Source: Tethya wilhelma
Taxonomy: Eukaryota > Porifera > Demospongiae > Tethyida > Tethyidae
Assembly (NCBI GenBank): GCA_964030475.1
Contig: CAXIPT010000001.1
Span: 3,651,249-3,715,248 of the forward strand
Reading direction: 5' to 3'
DNA length: 64,000 nucleotides
Program-made: the position numbers and the translations under genes
Part shown: positions 12,295 through 24,300 of the stretch, piece after piece
How positions within the stretch are numbered: the first letter of the stretch is position 1
Layout: the number at the start of each line of letters is the position of its first letter
The notes under the pieces: generated by a model
Databases searched by the model: none
What the model was told of the DNA's origin: nothing
Seen by the model: the letters and a program-made list of their open reading frames with translations, nothing else

Positions 12295-13208
12295 TTACCT
12301 CAGTTGGTTACTTTGCAGTAATCCTTCTAAAATGTCTATTTCTTCCTGAATTTCTGACTCTGTCTGAATCTTGGCAACCTAGTAAGAGAAAAATATCCCT
12401 CAGTTATAGCACATACTGTAGATTCAAACAATTCGTGTTACTTTTGCAGACACACAACACACCTGGTTAGCTTCTAGTTTTTCTCCATCGGATTGTCTTT
12501 GTTTAAGTGATTCAATTTGCTGTAGTTTCTTCCTGAGTTTTCCTAGCTTCTTTTCTGTGGGATCACTACTTCCAGCCACTGATGACACAGCCTTAGATTC
12601 CTATAAAAAAAACCAAGAAGTATGGACTCTCAGGAAAAAAAAGGGCAATAGACCATGATGTTTACCGTAGTCAAAGGTTTCTGGGGTGAGAGGATTGATG
12701 CTATATCAACTTGTGGAGCATTTGGTCTAAGTAATTTGAACAGAACACTGAAACAAATAAGATTTTAAAACCGTTACATACCCCGCTCTTCCGAGATGCA
12801 CTGTATCTTGTAATACCCACAATTCTTGGCGTAACTTTTGAGCCAAATCGTGATTCTGGCCAGAATAACCAAACACAAGAGGACTGAAATATCCACACTC
12901 GTCAAGATATATACAATCATAATTAAAATGAATTACATACTTTTTCAGCTTTGGCCTGTTCTATTTTCAACTTTAGATCAGCAACAGGATCAAATGGCAC
13001 AGCAGTTGGTGTTGCTTCAGGAGTCACTGCCACCTCTAATGTTGCTGTGGGTTCTGAACTGGTGGGGGTTGTCTTATTTTTCTTTGCTGCACGTCTCTTT
13101 TGGTTTTTCTTGGCTGTTTTAGTGACTGTGTATTATTTGTATCAACATTATCACCCTGGAATAGTTGATAAAGGCATGTAAACACTGCTTACCTTCATGG
13201 TCATCCAT
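12295..13208 (-). CDS. Small protein with eIF2A/PYM-type C-terminal region
   Basis: Read on the minus strand, six exons (13208-13193, 13125-12941, 12897-12782, 12726-12666, 12600-12463, 12378-12295) join in phase to give 199 residues. The first intron separates MDDHE from the rest, and the 12898-12940 intron is only 43 bp. VTKTAKKNQKRRAAKK near the start and KKLGKLRKKLQQIESLKQ plus GEKLEANQVAKIQTE near the end resemble the C-terminal region of translation factor eIF2A; PYM has a related tail. The WD40 beta-propeller of eIF2A is absent, and so is the Mago-Y14 binding N-terminus of PYM. A middle segment (LVFGYSGQNHDLAQKLRQEL) is not recognised. A ribosome-associated role is a reasonable inference only. 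Confidence 0.6.
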
Positions 13209-13307
13209 ATTTCAATTCCACAAAGGTAATGGTCGTCTAAACCGAATAATCCCTGTACTGTACGACCACGTGGTCAAGTAAACGTAAGTAGAACCGAGAG
13301 TAGAACC
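13209..13307. promoter_or_regulatory. Bidirectional promoter with CACGTG palindrome
   Basis: Only 99 bp separate two divergent start codons. At 13264-13275 lies the 12-bp palindrome GACCACGTGGTC, an E-box core (CACGTG at 13267-13272). A shared promoter is inferred. Confidence 0.5.
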
Positions 13308-14439
13308 ATGGCTGATGTGATAAGAAGCTTTGCATACTCAAAAACAACTGGTCGAGGAAGAGGTATTCTTGGTCTGAGTAACTTTCAGCCCTGTAGAAAA
13401 CCAGGAAATTGTGGAGATATTGTTGAAACTCACCTCCAAGCTGGCAAAAAAGGTAAGTATAGCTACCGGTACTAAGTCTCAATATAAAATTATGGTTTGT
13501 TATTGTGCACTAAACTTCAGTTAACTCAAAGGTAGTTGTAGCACTGTATGACTACAGTGCTAATCCAAACTCTCCTGGTGGTTTTGCTGAGATCTCTCTC
13601 AAGAAAGGTATCAATGTGAGACACTTTTAAAATCCATGTACTTGCTACAAAATGGTATATACACTGAGCTGATGCAGGTCAGATACTGGAGCTACTGAGG
13701 GAGCATCCAGACAATGAACATTGGTGGGAGGTTGCGAATGAAGATGGAGAGACTGGGTTTGTACCCGCTTCTTACCTACTCATCAAAGAAGAACAGGTAT
13801 GTTTGAAAGACCTGGGTTTGAATCCCAGCTATATCTTTTTTAAAAAATTTCCAATTTGAATTTTCCATGTTTTGGGGTGTGGTTTGTAGGCATTGCCATG
13901 GCTGCAACTAACAGCACTACAATCTGAGGAACAAGAAAGAAAGGAAAGGGTGAAGCGATTGATTCAGCAGAAAAACTCTGCAGAAGGCAAAGGATTTGGC
14001 CCAGCTCCCAAGTCCAATTCACTTCCAATTAAGGTTATAGCATGAGTATACAATTTACATCTTACGATCTTATGACAAGTTGATCTGTGTCGTCATTTTT
14101 AGTGATGCTTTAGACTCATTGTTCTATTTTATTGAGCTGATACCATGAGCACACAATTCTAAAGTTAATGTGGCCTGTCTGTGTCATCATTTTTGGTGGT
14201 GTCATTGTTCTATTATCCTTGTATTGTTTTAGGAGGCTATACATGTCATACTACCATTGTTCATTTACAATGTCTGTATGCAGAGATACGTGTCAGCATA
14301 TGAAAAAGAGAAGAAAACAACAGAGTCAGCCAGCTATCACTGTGAAGTGTGCAATAAGACACTGAATGGACCTAAGCCTTATCAGGCCCACTTGGCGTCA
14401 AAAGCCCACAGAGAGGAACTTGCATTACTTGAAAGTTAG
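13308..14439 (+). CDS. SH3 domain plus C2H2 (U1/JAZ-type) zinc finger protein
   Basis: Exons 13308-13452, 13521-13607, 13678-13796, 13890-14033 and 14284-14439 join in phase to give 216 residues. The last exon could instead start at 14233, adding 17 residues in frame. The SH3 domain spans exons 2-3: VVALYDYSANPNSPGGFAEI, then WWEVANEDGETGFVPASYL, with the ALYDY, WW and P-Y ligand residues kept. A charged helical linker follows, then a single zinc finger YHCEVCNKTLNGPKPYQAHL ending SKAHREE (C-x2-C...H-x5-H), the U1/JAZ type that often binds double-stranded RNA. I know no named family with this pair, so partners are unknown. The start is the first ATG after the divergent promoter. Confidence 0.65.
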
Positions 14440-14478
14440 TCTGTATATGGTCCGGACTCTTTCATTAACATTATCATT

Positions 14479-14510
<32 letters not shown>

Positions 14511-14710
14511 TATTATCATCTAATCTGCTAACTTCTTCAATCACGTAGGTGAATGTACTCTAGGTCTGATTTATGTAATGTTATGTATGTCATTGATTTT
14601 TCTTGGATGTTTTTTTTTCAAAATAAGAATATTATCACACTAAAATACAGATTACTTTTAGAGGCTTTATTCCACAAAAATTAACTATACAGTACATTGT
14701 CAACACACAT
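14440..14710. repeat. Intergenic gap with (ATC)n microsatellite
   Basis: An ATC triplet run spans about 14474-14520. The two flanking genes converge here. No coding or RNA feature was seen. Confidence 0.6.
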
Positions 14711-17700
14711 TCAAACCAAAGGAAACTCTGAAAAGACTCTCTTCTCTACAGTTGGAAATGACACGCTTCTACTGTCTCTTACAAGTTTGCTTGCTGCCCA
14801 TCCTTCAAGGTAGCCCAGCCCATAACCACTCACTGAGCCAAGTGCTCCTCCAACAGCTGCACCAACAACAGGAATAGGGATAGCTGCTTGGCCTATCAGT
14901 GCTCCAGCTGTTGTACCGATCACCGTGTTAGCAGATGTGAAAGACTGCTTTATTATACCTCGTTTGTAATCCTCTTTTGAGATCTGGTCAAACTTGTGCT
15001 TGCGATGGAGTTTGTACACCCTTCTTGTGAAGAAAGGTGCCTCAATAAGAATGTTTACACCAGGACCATAGCCAGCTACTCTTCCAAGGCGAGTCGCGCT
15101 AAAAGCTGCCCGTGTTCCCAACCTAAATCCAACATTGACTGATAATCTGGCAGCTGCCTCGTGAGGACGTTTGTTCTTCACCATTGCAACTGGTTTTATA
15201 GCATCCTCTCTTGAACACTGAAGTATCTTGTGTACAGCCGGATCCACACTGATACTAGATGCTTTCCCAAGTGTAGCCTTCAGCAGAAGATCTTCACAGT
15301 GAACTTTCTGTAGTACAAAATGTAAACAACATGCATAATAAGTAACAAATTTATGAAACAACATGATACCCTTACTTCTTGGAGTGTTCCACTCAAAATA
15401 TCATTCAGCAACTCCATTCCTATTTCAGGATCGATTTGCTCAGGATAATGTACAAGAAACACCTCTCCAAGTTGAGACAGATTTAACTCCTCCTCTATCA
15501 ATGGACACACGGTTCTGTGCTTCCCAAGAATCTGGTGTGCCTCTTCCTTGCATCGAATCACTCTACACCGTCGTTCATCACTGGAACTGACCACCATCAT
15601 GTTGCGGTAGTTCGGCTGGTTTATGCCTTTTACTGGATGTTCAAGGTGATCACCGGGCTTGAGGTCGAGGGCCGATTCCACCTTTTCACGTCTAAGTAGA
15701 AGAACATCATTCTGAAGACTCCCGACATCTACGTCTGCTGCATTGGTGGTCTTGAGGTAGTTCACTAGTTTTCTTCTTGCGTACTTGGAAGCAAAATGAG
15801 AACCCAGTGCACCTTTGGCAATCATGATTGATTCATCGGGAGGGATACACACACTGTCATTGTAGTTGATAAGGTAGAAGGTGCTATCATCGAGGCCAAG
15901 GGTGGACTGTTGGACCTTTCCTCTCCATGATTCAATGACACTGCAACAGCTAGGTGACTCGATGGAGAGAACGAGATAGTGATGACGAATCTGTAGCTTC
16001 TCTTCTTTCACGAGGTAGTCACCGAGACTGAGTTGAGAGAAGCAGGTGATCTGGCTCTTTGAGACAGGATAGGATTCATTAGCTAAGAAATCAACCTCCA
16101 TTCCTTCTTCAGATCCGGTCTTTGCCCATCGAACAAACCACATTCGTGCCAAGGGACTTAAGCGCCGACTACCAAGTAGAGATCTTGCTCTCTTTATGGT
16201 CACATCAGTGGGATACACCTCAGGATATTGAACTCTGAAAATGTCATCTCTTTTTGGATCAAGAGTTTCTACTGTTTCTTGAACACTCCCACGTAGGCAG
16301 TAGATAGCAGAGAACATTGGTACAGAGTCGGCATTTACAGACTTTTCACAGCTGGTGATGATAAAATGCCAACGAAAGGCTAGCTTAGGAATAAAGAGGT
16401 GGTCTCCAACTTGAATTTCACTCGTTGAGACTAACTTCTTGTATTGAAGTGGCCGAATCTGGGCAATTTGGTGGTTGTTTATCAGCTTTTCTACATTTAC
16501 AGCAATTTGTTTTCCAATCTTGGCCCAGGTGACAAACAGACTGATGTCTCCCTTGCAGGAACGAAGCACTTCTTCTCCTTCCTGACTGCATGCTCTTCTC
16601 AGCACTTCATTGTAGGATAGGCATTGCTTGTAATTGATGCGATACACCTCCTGGTAATGCGAGAGATCGAGCTGACCTTGAATTCCTGTTCCATTCAAAT
16701 TGGGAACAGAAACAATTGTGTGATCATTAATACAGCTGTAAACAAGGAGGGAATGGAGTTTTCCCAGTGTGTCCCTCACTGCAAGGTGGTCTCCTTCATC
16801 AATGGCATTGTGAGGGCCAACACAGGTGCAACCAACTGGTTCAATTTCACTGTAGTTGAGCAAACATTGTTCATTCAGTGAATACCTTCGTTGGCACTTC
16901 ATCATTGTGACGAATTCATCACTGTGTTCGAACTTGGCCTTCTCCTGAAATACCTTGACTGCATTTTCAAGTGCTCTTCCCGAGTGGTGCGAATTGCTTT
17001 GTTCATCATAATCAATGCGAACAATACTATTACTGCTGCCTCTGCCTTCACCAAATTTCTTCTCTTCATGAAAGACGACTCCTTTACGGATGCTGTAAGC
17101 GGTGAATGTTCCATCATCGTTACTTTTGCTTTCTATTAGCCAGTGAAGAGAGTCAAGCATAATGTGATCACCAGGATTGATGTCAGCGATGTTCAAAATG
17201 GGAGCTACTGTGAGTACTGGCTTCAGAGGATACTGTTTAACTGTGGAATGGAACATTGTAACTATTAGTGTTATATCCCCATTTGACATTGTCATCATGC
17301 TAATTTTGAGCAATAATTGACAATCCAGCAAGATATGAACTGTGGATAAAATAACACAATGAAACCCATATTGCACACTGACCTTCTTTGTTTTGCAGAC
17401 CACTAATTATCTCGTTCAAAGGGTACTGCTTTCCTGTTTTGCACCACGTGACAAAGAAGTGGCTATTATTATAGAGAGGATGATAGTGATTCTCTTTAGC
17501 TGTCAGCCGCCATTTGGCTCTAGATATAGCTTTTGTTTGTGAGAAACGACAGGAAGTATACTCCACCTTTTGAATCTGCATGGCAGTTGTACCCATTAGG
17601 CTCTCTTTTATTACACCGTGCTTCCCGTTTGTGATGATCTCAAGAGAGTCTTTGTCAATGTTCATGACCAGTCCACTCTTATACAATGGGCGGTAAGGTG

Positions 17701-18033
17701 GCTTTGTGACAAGATAAAGGACATGGCTTCCTTTGGTTAGTTCAGCCACTGTTGTAGGATGAGCATACAGAGGCACACCAGCAGGGGCATCTCGATCATG
17801 ATGGAATGTATAACCTTCTACTCCTATTATACAATAGACAGAAAATAGTCATGATAATAATTATTATTGCCAGCAAGTAGGCTTCTAGACTGTTGTCACG
17901 TTATATCTTTATAATGTGAAGCTAGAGCAAGTGCTGCTGTTTTTTTTTTAATTTTATATATACCTTCTTCAAACTCTTCAGGTTCTGAGAGAGAATCCAA
18001 AAGATCTTCTTCTTCATTGGTCCTGGAGGCCAT
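14711..18033 (-). CDS. Multi-unit LRAT-like protein with C-terminal glycine zipper
   Basis: On the minus strand, exons 18033-17964, 17823-17383, 17261-15376 and 15307-14711 join in phase to give about 997 residues; the third exon could also start at 17240. The protein repeats a unit of LRAT/NlpC-P60 type: a G-D-H opening (NPGDHIML, EGDHLAVRD, QVGDHLFIP, LGDYLVKEE, KPGDHLEHP, and KGSHVLYL in the first), a central His (SLHWLIES, KLHSLLVYS, RWHFIITS), then a helix matching the NCEHFVT stretch of LRAT. That helix reads NNSHFFVTWCKTG, DISLFVTWAKIG and ARMWFVRWAKTG, so the catalytic Cys is replaced. About six units are seen. The last about 200 residues include a Gly/Ala-rich hydrophobic run (AGALIGQAAIPIPVVGAAVG) that could insert in a membrane. 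LRAT-family enzymes are thiol acyltransferases; this one is probably non-catalytic. The family call is moderate. Confidence 0.6.
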
Positions 18034-18367
18034 AGTTCTACAGCATACACTGCAGCTCTAGACTGAATTTATAAATTGTCACCTGATTCAACAAAATTAA
18101 TCTATTGTAGTCACATGGTACTAAATAAAGTAATAGTACCATGTGATTAGAATGAAGTATTATATTTATACAATTATGTCATCTGCATAGACAACAATGA
18201 TGTAATGTCTTAATGTTTTATAAAAAAAACGTTTATAAAAAATAACAATACTTGTGCATTAAAATTGTTTACTGAACAACATTAATTTTATAAAGAATAA
18301 TTATTAATCAATGTATTAACAAAACAAGCCATAATGTCACAACTGCATGGCTTCATAAAGATGAACT
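18034..18367. other. Intergenic gap
   Basis: An AT-rich stretch between the LRAT-like start and the ankyrin-LIM gene's stop. It must hold the former's promoter and the latter's 3' UTR. No clear motif. Confidence 0.5.
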
Positions 18368-21300
18368 CTAATTCCACTTGTTCTTGTGTGGTTCCAGTCC
18401 AAACCCCTCAGTGTAGTTGCCTTTCACTTGAAAGTGCTGTTTGAAGTGTTGTGTGCAGTAGATTTCTCCATTCACAGCAACACTGTAGTTCCCAGTACTG
18501 TTGTTGTCCACACAGCATTCAGGAGGAAGAGAAAGTAACCATAGCCAGTCAGTGACTGTGTACATTGTAGATCTCAGCATTATAGTGACACTTACTTGAG
18601 TGTTTTCTTGCAAGTAGTACACTTGAAACAAGTCTTGTGGTAGATGGAGTTATTGGTTACCAACTTTTCCACTTGATACACTACTTTGTTACAGATAGCA
18701 CACCTGTCTTGTGTACCATTCATCCATGCCATCTTCTGTATTATTGTGTAGTGAATAAAGAAAAGAAGACATTCCTTACACAATAGTTACACCACTTGGT
18801 GTTATTTTATGTTTAACTTACCGGTACCGACTTGCTCTTCTGAGCTGAGCTTTTCTCAAAACCTATTTGGATTATTAACATGCTTCACTAAAACCACACT
18901 ATAATTAGTATTGGGAGAATTTGACAACCACATGCAACAAGGCAATGTCATACCTTGTCTAACCCCTTGCATGTTAATGGGTGATGTTTCCACCAGATCA
19001 TCAGAGGCAACTTTTGTTTCACCTATGCCATTCTCTGTGACCTCTTGTAGATTTGGTGAAAAACTCTAAAGTAAATTGACGGGATGGACATGCAGTCAAC
19101 AAACAAATACAAACAGCTTTTAAAATTCATATAATATACCTGGCCACCATCTTGTCTCCTGATATCTGCACGTCTCAGAGTGACAGGACGTGCATGTTGA
19201 AACTGCATTTCATCTGAAGAAGAAAATAACAAAGTATTCCCATTGCTAGCAAGCTTGCTCCATCAAAAGTACCTTCTTCCTCTTCTTCCTCTTCTTCTTC
19301 CTCTTCTTCTATTCCATCAATTTCCTTCTCTGTTGGCATGGTCGATTCAAACTTTCGTAGAGCATCACTGGTCATATCAAAAGTCTGCTGAGTGTCCAAG
19401 CGTTTCAGCTTGCCAATAGATCGTTGTTTCTCTTATAATAGTATTATATTGTAAAGAAAGTAGATGTGAATCTCTAAGTGAATCTCAAAGTACCTACCCC
19501 TAAATGGTTTACTCACTTACCCATCATTCTAGTTAGTGAAGATTGAGATGATGAAATCAAGGAGTCTTCATCCAGTAACTCTTGGGTGATCTTTTGAGCT
19601 TGCATTGTCCTAACCTTGAATTATCAAGCATGGTATTCATTTGTACACGTTCTTCTACTACAATAATTGGTTCCAAGGTAATAAACTTACTGCAGGTTTG
19701 TCTTTCACTGCTCTGGGTCCTGGTTTCACCAACCCTTCCTCATCAGAGTCAGCATAAGAACTCTCACTTGAGGCCTCATCAGAGTAATGCTGTTTACGGT
19801 GATGGTGTTTCTTGCGACTTCTCTCTTTAGTTCTTTGCCTCTCTCTCTTGGCCAATGCCTGCATGTGAATAAACAATGTGCAGTTGTCAAAAAATAGTAT
19901 CTACAAAATTGGAGGGAAAAGCCAACTGACCTCATCCTTTTTCCTCATTTCCTCTGCAAATACCTGTCGTTGTTCAGCTAGCTGCTCTTCAAGCCTCTTT
20001 GCATATTGTTCAAAGGTGTTTTGTTGTTTCTGAAAAATAATGTCACACAAAAGAATTAAAAATGTTTTTAAAATATTATTATGAATACAAGGCTGGGTCA
20101 TTATTGCTGACAGGATAATAAGTCTCATGTAAAGTTACATACCTTCAATTGTTCAGCAGCTTGTTCACTCATTTGGCGTTGCATCTCTTGTTGGAATTCA
20201 ACCTGACTGCGGAAGTGTTCCTGCGTCTCCATCCGCTGAATTTGCTGTGCTTGTGTGAGCTTCTGCTCCAACTCTTCAAATGCACTCTTGGAAGATAATG
20301 CCTATAAAATAATTAATGAGTGAATATTGTCAGACCTTATCATAATATCAGCCTCATTGGATGGGAACAAAGTTCAGGAATAGAGGCTACAATTATTATT
20401 GCTGAACTCACAGTTTTGTCAGTGTGTGCTTGCTGCTCTTTGAGTAGTGCTAGAAGCTGGTCAGTTATGGCCAAATCCTTTTGGTTGGACACATTAGTGA
20501 TCATGCTCTGTAGTATCTGCTGTTGCTTCAGTTCTTGTTGCCTTATCTAATGACACATTTGCATTATGAGTCAATGCAGCAATTTCAGTCTGCATGCACT
20601 AATCAACAAATGGGGTACCTCATTTTGCGTGGTGGAAGGATTTGCTTTCATCTGTTCCATGTTCTTGTTGAGCATTGTCAACATGTCCAAGACATTTTGA
20701 CCAAATTCTGGAGAAAGTGGTGTGACACCATTGCTTGTCGGTGCATCAGAGCTAGGTTGGGACCTTGAGACAGTGGCTGATTTGTGTGCATAATTAGAGA
20801 TTTATCATTAATTTTTAATTAGCATGCATAACTCTTTATAATGTTAATACGCTGACACTAGCTATGAGATGGCATTCACAGAACCATGCACACACATCAT
20901 GTCATGGCTCTTCATGGTATTGCCTGTCCTCACCAGTCTCATTTGTAGTGCTGGTCTTCTTCTTCTTCTTCTTTTTCTTTGCCTCAACACCTCCTCCTTC
21001 TCCTCTGCTCACTTTGGTGGCCCCTCCAGTCACTGCAAAAGCAGATGGTTGTGCTGGTGGTAGTGGTTGAGAGTTCACTGTACAATGAAAACAAGAGAGG
21101 AGAAGAATCAAACAAAATAGCCTTGTCATCTGACCCTACTTAATCTACATGACACTGTGTAAATTATGTACCATAATGTATTATACAACATGGACAATCA
21201 AGAGGCCTAAGGTGATAAGGCTGTTAGAGTCATAATTCAAAGTTAATTACATCATCATAGAAATGAACACAAAAGTATAAGGCAAAAGTACGGATGTTCA

Positions 21301-24300
21301 ACATCAACTTGTATAAACATACAGTGTGTCATGAAGTCATACATGTACTGCAGCTGTTAACTAAAAGTCAAATGAAAAACCTGTGCTTAATCCAATATTC
21401 TCAAGTTCCCTCATCACGTCATTCAATTCGGCCAGTCCCGCTTCTCCAAAGATCTCCTTAGAGGCATCATCCACTTCAATGATGTCTGCTTGAGGAGCTG
21501 CCATAGCAGCCTGATTCTCCATATCCTTTAAATCGTTGGCTATGGAAATGAAACGGATGAAAACAACATTATTTGATTTTCTCAAAGTCTTTTCTGTGAA
21601 ATGCTATATAGCTCACCAATTGTCTGGATACTCTCATCAAATTCCAGTGATTCGTGAGAGTCTGAAGACCGAGGCTGCTGTTCTGCAGAGGAGATGGGAA
21701 CATCTTTTTCTCCTTTATCTTCATCACTGTCACTATCGAGCATGGATACTCTGTTCACCACCTCTCTTGGGCCCGTGGCTTGTGGAGGCTCAGTGTTGAT
21801 GGTAGCTGGAGGTGACTAGATTAAAATAGCAGGAAGCAATATAAAATTTTGCTAAAATTCAATCTGCATCTTTACTACCTCTTTCTTGGGTGGCTCATCT
21901 TTCTGAATAGCTGGTTCATCTTTCTGAATAGGTGGTGGGGGTGCCTTTCTGCTTGGTCTAAGTGGTTTCTCTTCATTTGGTTTAGTTTTTGTAGGTGCAG
22001 TGGCTTGTGGTGCAGGTTCGGTTGAATCTGTTCTAGCAGTGGCAAATGGTTCTGTTGTTTTCTTGCTGGCCTTTTTACCCTTATTTGACTTTGAGCGTTT
22101 AGGTGGTGTAGCTGCTTTCGTAACAAAAGCTGGAGATGGTGGCTTCTCTAGGGTGTCTGGTGTGGTTGGAGGTTCAATTAGACTCTCTTGTTTGTCTAAC
22201 TCAACAGCTGCTTTGCTTTGTTTATCTTTTTTGGCTATAAGGAAATATAATCATGACTGTAACAATATTATTCTAGAAGTACAGTACTATTAATTTTTGT
22301 CATACTTTTCTCTTTCTTGTCCTTCTTTTCCTTTTGTTTCTTCCCCTTTTTCTCTTTCTTCTCCTTTTCTTTGACTTTCTTGTCTTTCTTGTGTTTTTTC
22401 TTGACCTCTGGGATCAGCTGCTGCTTGGCTTCTTCTTCATGTTGTTCATCATTCTCTGGGGTTGGCGCTGCAGGTGCTATACTCAAGATCATGAAAAAAC
22501 TAATGTAATTAAGCAAGCTATAACACAATATATTATTGTACCTTCTTCTTTTTCCTTCTTGTGTTTGGGCAGTTTCCCTTTAGCAATACCGTGAACCATA
22601 GAGATGGCATCATCAAAATCATCGTCATCATTTTCTTCATCAGAAGCCATGTTCAATGACATTCGAGAACCAAGGCCACCAGACGAGATATTTAGCTGCA
22701 GTATTAAACAAACATTGACAAGTGCCGATGGTTGTTTTGGGGGGTTTGTTAATTTTATATACTCACCATTGAGGAATGCATTGCACCAAGAGCATCTCCA
22801 AGAATCTGTTGCCCCAGATGTTTAGACACAGATGCATAACTCTCCCTTTGAAGTTCGGCTGTGAGTAGCTCACTTTGAGGTTCAACAGGACCAAACCTTT
22901 TTGGACTTTCTTTCTTTTTGATCTAAAATTATAAGTAATTATAAGTATAGATTTGATTATTGAGACATGTAGGAAAATACCTTTGCAAACCTTACCTTTT
23001 CTTTGCTCTTCTTTCCCCATGTGCTTTTCTCCCATTCTTCACGACTTGCAAACTCCTCAGGAGACATATCTACACAATGTCATGCAAAAAATGGACAGCA
23101 ACTTTCTAAAGTCTCTATTTTAGACTACACTTTCCAATTTTACAGGTGAAAATGAACACTCACTTTGTACATCACGATCAGCACCATGTTTTTTTCTGTG
23201 TTTCTTTTTGCCAACAGCAACATCGTGAGTATCATCCCAAGCAGAAGAGAGACCAGGCCTATCAGAAGGCGACTTGTGGACATCTTCTATTGCTGGTGGC
23301 TTCTGTAGCAAAAGAAAGAACAGCATTGATCATGAAATTGTGTAGATGTATATGATCTCTCGATGACTGACCCCTTTCCTCATCTTGGTGAGTCCCTTCA
23401 AGCCAGCAACACAACCAATAGCAAGGATGCAAACAGCCTCAGCTGCAAAAGCAAGAGTCTTGGTTCCATCAATGAGTTCACTCTCATCTTCAGAGTCTGT
23501 CATGATGTACTCATCGTAGCGTCCATCATAAACACCTTTGTTTGGGTTCAGTGTAATTCCTGCCACCTATATACATCACGTAAAAATTATTACTTGTGTA
23601 TTATTTCAATCACACATCACACACATACCTGTCTGACATCACCTGACTTAGGCAACATGATGATATTGCTATCAAATTTCAGCATGTCAGTTCCAGACCC
23701 TGCCACTGTTCCATCCTTATTGGTGACGGGTGGGGCCGGGGGATGGAAATCCTCCTGTTCTTCTGGCTCCTCTTTCTTCTCGCTGGTCTGTATGGATGGC
23801 CCGTATCCAATGTCCTGGTCTGAATACAATGATTATAGAGGAGCAAAGTATAACTTTCCGAAAATGAACACCAAACTGTCAAAGGTATAGTACTGTGTTG
23901 TTGTGGTTGTAACATGCTGGTACAATGTCTTACTGTAATGTCAATCCTGTATATATACCTGTGTGTTTCTTTGGTGTCTGGCTGCCACTATCCTCAAGAT
24001 AAGACTTGCGTCTTCCTTTCTTTTGCTGTTTCTTCTGATATTGACCGCCCATGGCGGCAGGATGTCCGTAAGGGCCCATAGGCATTGGTATCATTGCAGG
24101 GGGTCCACCATGTTGTTGCATCATAGCCATCTGCATTCTCTCATCAGTTGTCTTGAATGGCATTGGATATGGACCTGGTTGGGGCTGCAAAGATGAGAAA
24201 AATTGTGTCAAATTTTTAGATTTCACACACACAAGTTAGCATATACCCAATAGGGTTGTGGTTGTGGGTATCCTCCATAGTAAGGAGCAGGTGGGTATCC

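Noticed and set aside
18368..18783. A separate small LIM gene (LIMD2-like)
   Set aside because: Upstream exons join to it in phase and no good separate promoter or first exon was seen; the ankyrin-LIM layout is known from ESPN-1. Kept as an alternative in the gene entry.
23330..23566. A transmembrane helix in the espin-like middle (hydrophobic stretch near 23.4 kb)
   Set aside because: A segment AFAAEAVCILAIGCVAG is hydrophobic, but a lone membrane span in an actin-bundler layout is doubtful and no signal peptide is present; not called.
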